DNA from: Cyclobacteriaceae bacterium
GTDB lineage: Bacteria; Bacteroidota; Bacteroidia; Cytophagales; Cyclobacteriaceae
DNA length: 64,000 nucleotides
Direction of reading: 5' to 3'
Assembly (NCBI GenBank): GCA_019638235.1
Contig: JAHBUE010000001.1
Span: 1,040,492-1,104,491, forward strand
Of this stretch, positions 61,303 through 64,000 are shown one piece after another; position 1 is the stretch's first letter; each line of letters opens with the position of its first letter. A program made the translations under genes and the position numbers. The notes below the pieces were generated by a model. It was not told the origin of the DNA. It saw nothing but the letters and a program-made list of their open reading frames with translations, and made no database searches.

Positions 61303-62235
61303 TTAGTCGTTCAGAATTTTTGCTCCTTCGTGATTGATGGTAGATATAAACTGATCGCTTGTGAGGCCAATGCGGTTGAATGCTTCCGTCATGCTATGCG
61401 CTGTATGTTTTGCAACTTCCTGATTTTTGCACAGTGCAAACAACGATGGGCCGGAACCGGAAATGCTGCAACCCAATGCGCCTGCCTGCAAGGCTGCCTG
61501 CTTTACCTGCTGATAACCGGGGATGAAAATTGAACGAACAGGTTCGGCCACAACGTCTTCAAGCGATCGGCCGATAAGTTCATAATCACTTTTCATCATG
61601 CCTGCTATTAAAGCTGCTGCATTTCCCCATTGTTTGATGGCATCATCGATACTTATCATTTTTTTCATGGCCTGGCGGGCATCGCTTGTCCTGATTTCAA
61701 TATGCGGATGAACAACCACTGCGTGCAACTCTTCAGGAACCGGAATAGAAATAATGTCGAGCGTTGCTTTATCGCGGATGAGCACAAATCCGCCCAACAG
61801 CGAAGGAGCAACGTTATCGGCATGTGCCGTACCGCAGGCAATGCGTTCGGCTTCAACAGCAAACGGCAACAGTTGTTTACGTGTGAGCGGATTTTGAACA
61901 GCATGGTTAATGGCAACTAATGCCGCAACAGCACTGGCAGCGCTCGAACCCATGCCACTGCCTAACGGCAACTGTTTGTGTAAACTTATTTCTACACCGG
62001 TAGACAGATTCAATGATTTCAAAAACTGCCTCATGGCAACACTGCATGTGTTCTCATCAACATGCCTGGGGAGCAATCCCTGGTCTCCGGTAATTTCTTT
62101 AATAGTAATTTCACCGGTATCGTTCAGCAAAATTTCTACTACATCTCCGGGCTGCTCAAGCGCGAAACCGAATACATCAAATCCGCAGGCAACGTTGGCC
62201 ACACTGGCGGGCGCAAAGGCTTTAACACGAACCAT
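61303..62235 (-). CDS. thrB: Homoserine kinase
   Basis: 310 residues from ATG 62235, which starts 1 bp after the thrA stop; a TTG at 62256 is less likely. GHMP kinase: FAPASVANVACGFD, the ATP loop LPLGSGMGSSAASAVAAL, and GCSISGSGPSLFALC are diagnostic. Cytoplasmic, phosphorylates homoserine. Confidence 0.95.
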   Translation of the reverse strand: MVRVKAFAPASVANVACGFDVFGFALEQPGDVVEILLNDTGEITIKEITGDQGLLPRHVDENTCSVAMRQFLKSLNLSTGVEISLHKQLPLGSGMGSSAASAVAALVAINHAVQNPLTRKQLLPFAVEAERIACGTAHADNVAPSLLGGFVLIRDKATLDIISIPVPEELHAVVVHPHIEIRTSDARQAMKKMISIDDAIKQWGNAAALIAGMMKSDYELIGRSLEDVVAEPVRSIFIPGYQQVKQAALQAGALGCSISGSGPSLFALCKNQEVAKHTAHSMTEAFNRIGLTSDQFISTINHEGAKILND

Positions 62236-62236
62236 A

Positions 62237-64000
62237 TTACCGGATGTTATTTCCAATTCGAATCAGATCGGCAAACACGCCTGCCGCAGTTACCTCGGCA
62301 CCGGCACCGGGGCCACGAATTACCATGGGGCGATCACTATATCGCTTAGTAATAAACCGGATAATGTTATCGCTTCCCGATAAGGAATAAAACGGGTGAG
62401 TGCTATCTACTGCGGTAAGCCCCACACTGATTTTCCCGTCTTCCAGCAACGCGCGGTAACGCAGTTTTTGATTTTTGCTTTCCGCTTCATTTCTAAGTTG
62501 TTCGAAAGATACATCCGCTTCTTTCAAACGTTGAAGGAATTCATCTATTGAAAGATTGCCCTGGCAATTTTCAGGAATTAAGCTTTCAACCTGTATATCG
62601 GATAACTCTAAGGGTAAGCCGGTCTCGCGCGCCAGGATGAGCATCTTGCGAGCCACATCCATGCCACTCAGGTCATCGCGCGGATCGGGTTCGGTGTAAC
62701 CAAGTTTTTTTGCTTCCATCACCACGTCACTGAATTTTTTTCCTTCCGTAAAGGATGAAAAAATATAATTCAGCGTTCCGCTCAATACGGCTTCTATTCG
62801 TTGTACGGTATCGCCACTTAACAACAAATCGGTTAATGTGTTGATTACCGGCAGCCCGGCACACACGTTGGTTTCGTAAAGAAATTTTACATCATGATCG
62901 CGCATAATTTTCCGAAGCTGTGTGTATTGTTCAAACGATGCAGAGTTTGCCTTTTTATTGGGCGTAACCACTGCAATGTTGACTGTCAGCAAATCCCCAT
63001 ACAGTTCCGATACTTTTTCGCTGGCTGTACAATCAATAAAAATACTGTTCGGCAAATTGAATTTATGAATGGCCTCGGTAAAAACTTTTAAGTCGGAAGG
63101 CCGACCGTTTTTTTCAACACATTCTAATGCACTCTCAACAGGAACGCCTTCTTCATTCAATACCATTGTTCGGGTGTTGGTTATGCCCACAATTCTGATC
63201 TCAATATTATTTTCAACTGACAGCACCTGGTGTTGTTGCCTGATTTGATCAAGCAATGTGCGTCCGATTAATCCTGTACCGGCAAGATAGAGATGAATGG
63301 TTTTGGTACGCGAGAGAAAGAAGGCATCATGCAAAGCTGATAGCGCTTTTGAAATATCTTTCGTGGCGATTACTGCCGAAATATTCCGTTCGGATGAGCC
63401 TTGCGCAATGGCTACTACATTTATACCGTTTTTCCCTAAAGCCGAAAACATTCGCCCGCTTGTGCCCGAATGATGTTTCATGCCATCGCCAACAACAGCG
63501 ATGATACCTGAGTCGTCATCTTGTTCAATAGAGTCGATTTGTTTACTGTTCAATTCGTGATAAAATTCTTTTTCCAATGCTTTTCTTGCACGGGTAGCTT
63601 GTGCGCGTTCAACGGCAAGACAAATTGAATGTTCGGACGAAGCCTGGCTGATAAGAATTACATTGATGCGTTCTTTTGCCAGTGCGGCAAACAACCGCAT
63701 GGAAACACCAACCACACCCACCATGCCACTGCCCTGTATGTTTAGCAAGCTGATGCTATCAATGGATGTGATGCCTTTTATCATTTTGCCATTAGCGCTG
63801 TTGGAACTGATGCGCGTTCCGCGCGCTTCCGGGTTAAAGGTGTTCTTTATCCAAATGGGAATGTTGCTGCCCATAGCAGGCCGCATGGTAGAAGGAAAAA
63901 TTACCTTCGCGCCAAAGTGCGATAGCTCCATGGCTTCTTCGTAACTCAGCTCAGGTATGGTAAAGGCTTTCTTCACTAAGTTAGGATTGGCCGTTAATAT
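62237..64000 (-). CDS. thrA: Bifunctional aspartokinase/homoserine dehydrogenase I (5' end outside window)
   Basis: Partial, open to the right edge; the frame there reads ILTANPNLVKKAFTIPELSYEEAMEL, the end of the aspartokinase catalytic domain. Two ACT domains follow (GVVGVSMRLFAALAKERINVILIS; MFSALGKNGINVVAIAQGSSE) and then homoserine dehydrogenase (LAGTGLIGRTLLDQI, SGTLNYIF, GYTEPDPRDDLSGMDVARKMLILAR). It performs the first and third steps of the Asp-to-Thr pathway, feedback-regulated through the ACT domains. A GTG at 63976 is internal. Confidence 0.95.
   Translation of the reverse strand: MLTANPNLVKKAFTIPELSYEEAMELSHFGAKVIFPSTMRPAMGSNIPIWIKNTFNPEARGTRISSNSANGKMIKGITSIDSISLLNIQGSGMVGVVGVSMRLFAALAKERINVILISQASSEHSICLAVERAQATRARKALEKEFYHELNSKQIDSIEQDDDSGIIAVVGDGMKHHSGTSGRMFSALGKNGINVVAIAQGSSERNISAVIATKDISKALSALHDAFFLSRTKTIHLYLAGTGLIGRTLLDQIRQQHQVLSVENNIEIRIVGITNTRTMVLNEEGVPVESALECVEKNGRPSDLKVFTEAIHKFNLPNSIFIDCTASEKVSELYGDLLTVNIAVVTPNKKANSASFEQYTQLRKIMRDHDVKFLYETNVCAGLPVINTLTDLLLSGDTVQRIEAVLSGTLNYIFSSFTEGKKFSDVVMEAKKLGYTEPDPRDDLSGMDVARKMLILARETGLPLELSDIQVESLIPENCQGNLSIDEFLQRLKEADVSFEQLRNEAESKNQKLRYRALLEDGKISVGLTAVDSTHPFYSLSGSDNIIRFITKRYSDRPMVIRGPGAGAEVTAAGVFADLIRIGNNIR

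Overview
The window is chromosomal DNA of a Bacteroidota bacterium, most likely Cytophagales (Cyclobacteriaceae-like). The evidence is a giant secreted protein with a type IX secretion C-terminal sorting domain, a TonB-dependent receptor with an N-terminal CarboxypepD-like domain, a GT3-type glycogen synthase, DUF7935/DUF3667/NRDE proteins, promoters fitting the Bacteroidota TAnnTTTG -7 box, and gene starts with little Shine-Dalgarno signal. Most of the window is ordinary housekeeping DNA; both ends cut through genes (mutL on the left, thrA on the right).

Layout. 1-6300: mutL 3' part, two tandem rhomboid proteases, rlmN, and a DgcN/DgcA-like pair (D-glutamate or dipeptide catabolism). 6300-16800: a lipoprotein, a phosphate-selective-porin-like protein, clpB with a strong terminator, glycogen synthase, an Ada-like regulator/methyltransferase, an unusual A-type Fe-S carrier and a small operon (DUF7935, YkvA, NAD-binding protein). 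16800-20750: an SOS-like locus, with dinB and a 2H phosphoesterase on one side and a LexA-like (XRE-S24) regulator on the other, split by an IS200-type transposase embedded in an array of REP-like hairpins; two identical-pattern palindromes lie directly upstream of dinB. 20750-24700: dtd, a VanX-like dipeptidase, a MazG-like pyrophosphohydrolase, comB-like, gcvT, tRNA-Pro(CGG) and a pseudogene.

25300-31700 is the most interesting stretch. A TonB-dependent receptor plus a Prx6/LsfA-like peroxiredoxin, and an ATP-grasp gene about 5 kb away, share a 24-bp operator-like element (22/24 identical, inverted) placed 11-12 bp upstream of a -7-like box in both promoters. The ATP-grasp transcript starts with a SAM-I (S-box) riboswitch, followed by a 25-codon ORF ending in Cys-Ser-Cys-Cys-Cys and then hairpins. 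I read this as a sulfur-responsive module with three layers: an operator, a SAM riboswitch and cysteine-codon attenuation.

31700-48000: a SET-domain protein with a lysine-rich tail, a large TPR membrane protein, gatC, plsC, a thioesterase, a MATE exporter, NUDIX, rnhB, DUF3667, NRDE, and the 2200-residue repeat protein exported by the type IX system. 48000-55300: alpha/beta hydrolase, an orphan ABC ATPase, cobalamin adenosyltransferase, ilvE, a THUMP methyltransferase, an alcohol dehydrogenase and a thioesterase. 55260-64000: leucine operon (leuC-leuD-leuB-leuA) preceded by an attenuator-like hairpin, and the threonine operon (thrA-thrB-thrC), all on the minus strand; with ilvE this is a branched-chain/threonine amino acid block.

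Several small inverted-repeat elements are scattered between genes, including two copies of a roughly 126-bp MITE-like element and a third element sharing the GTTACGCA terminal motif.
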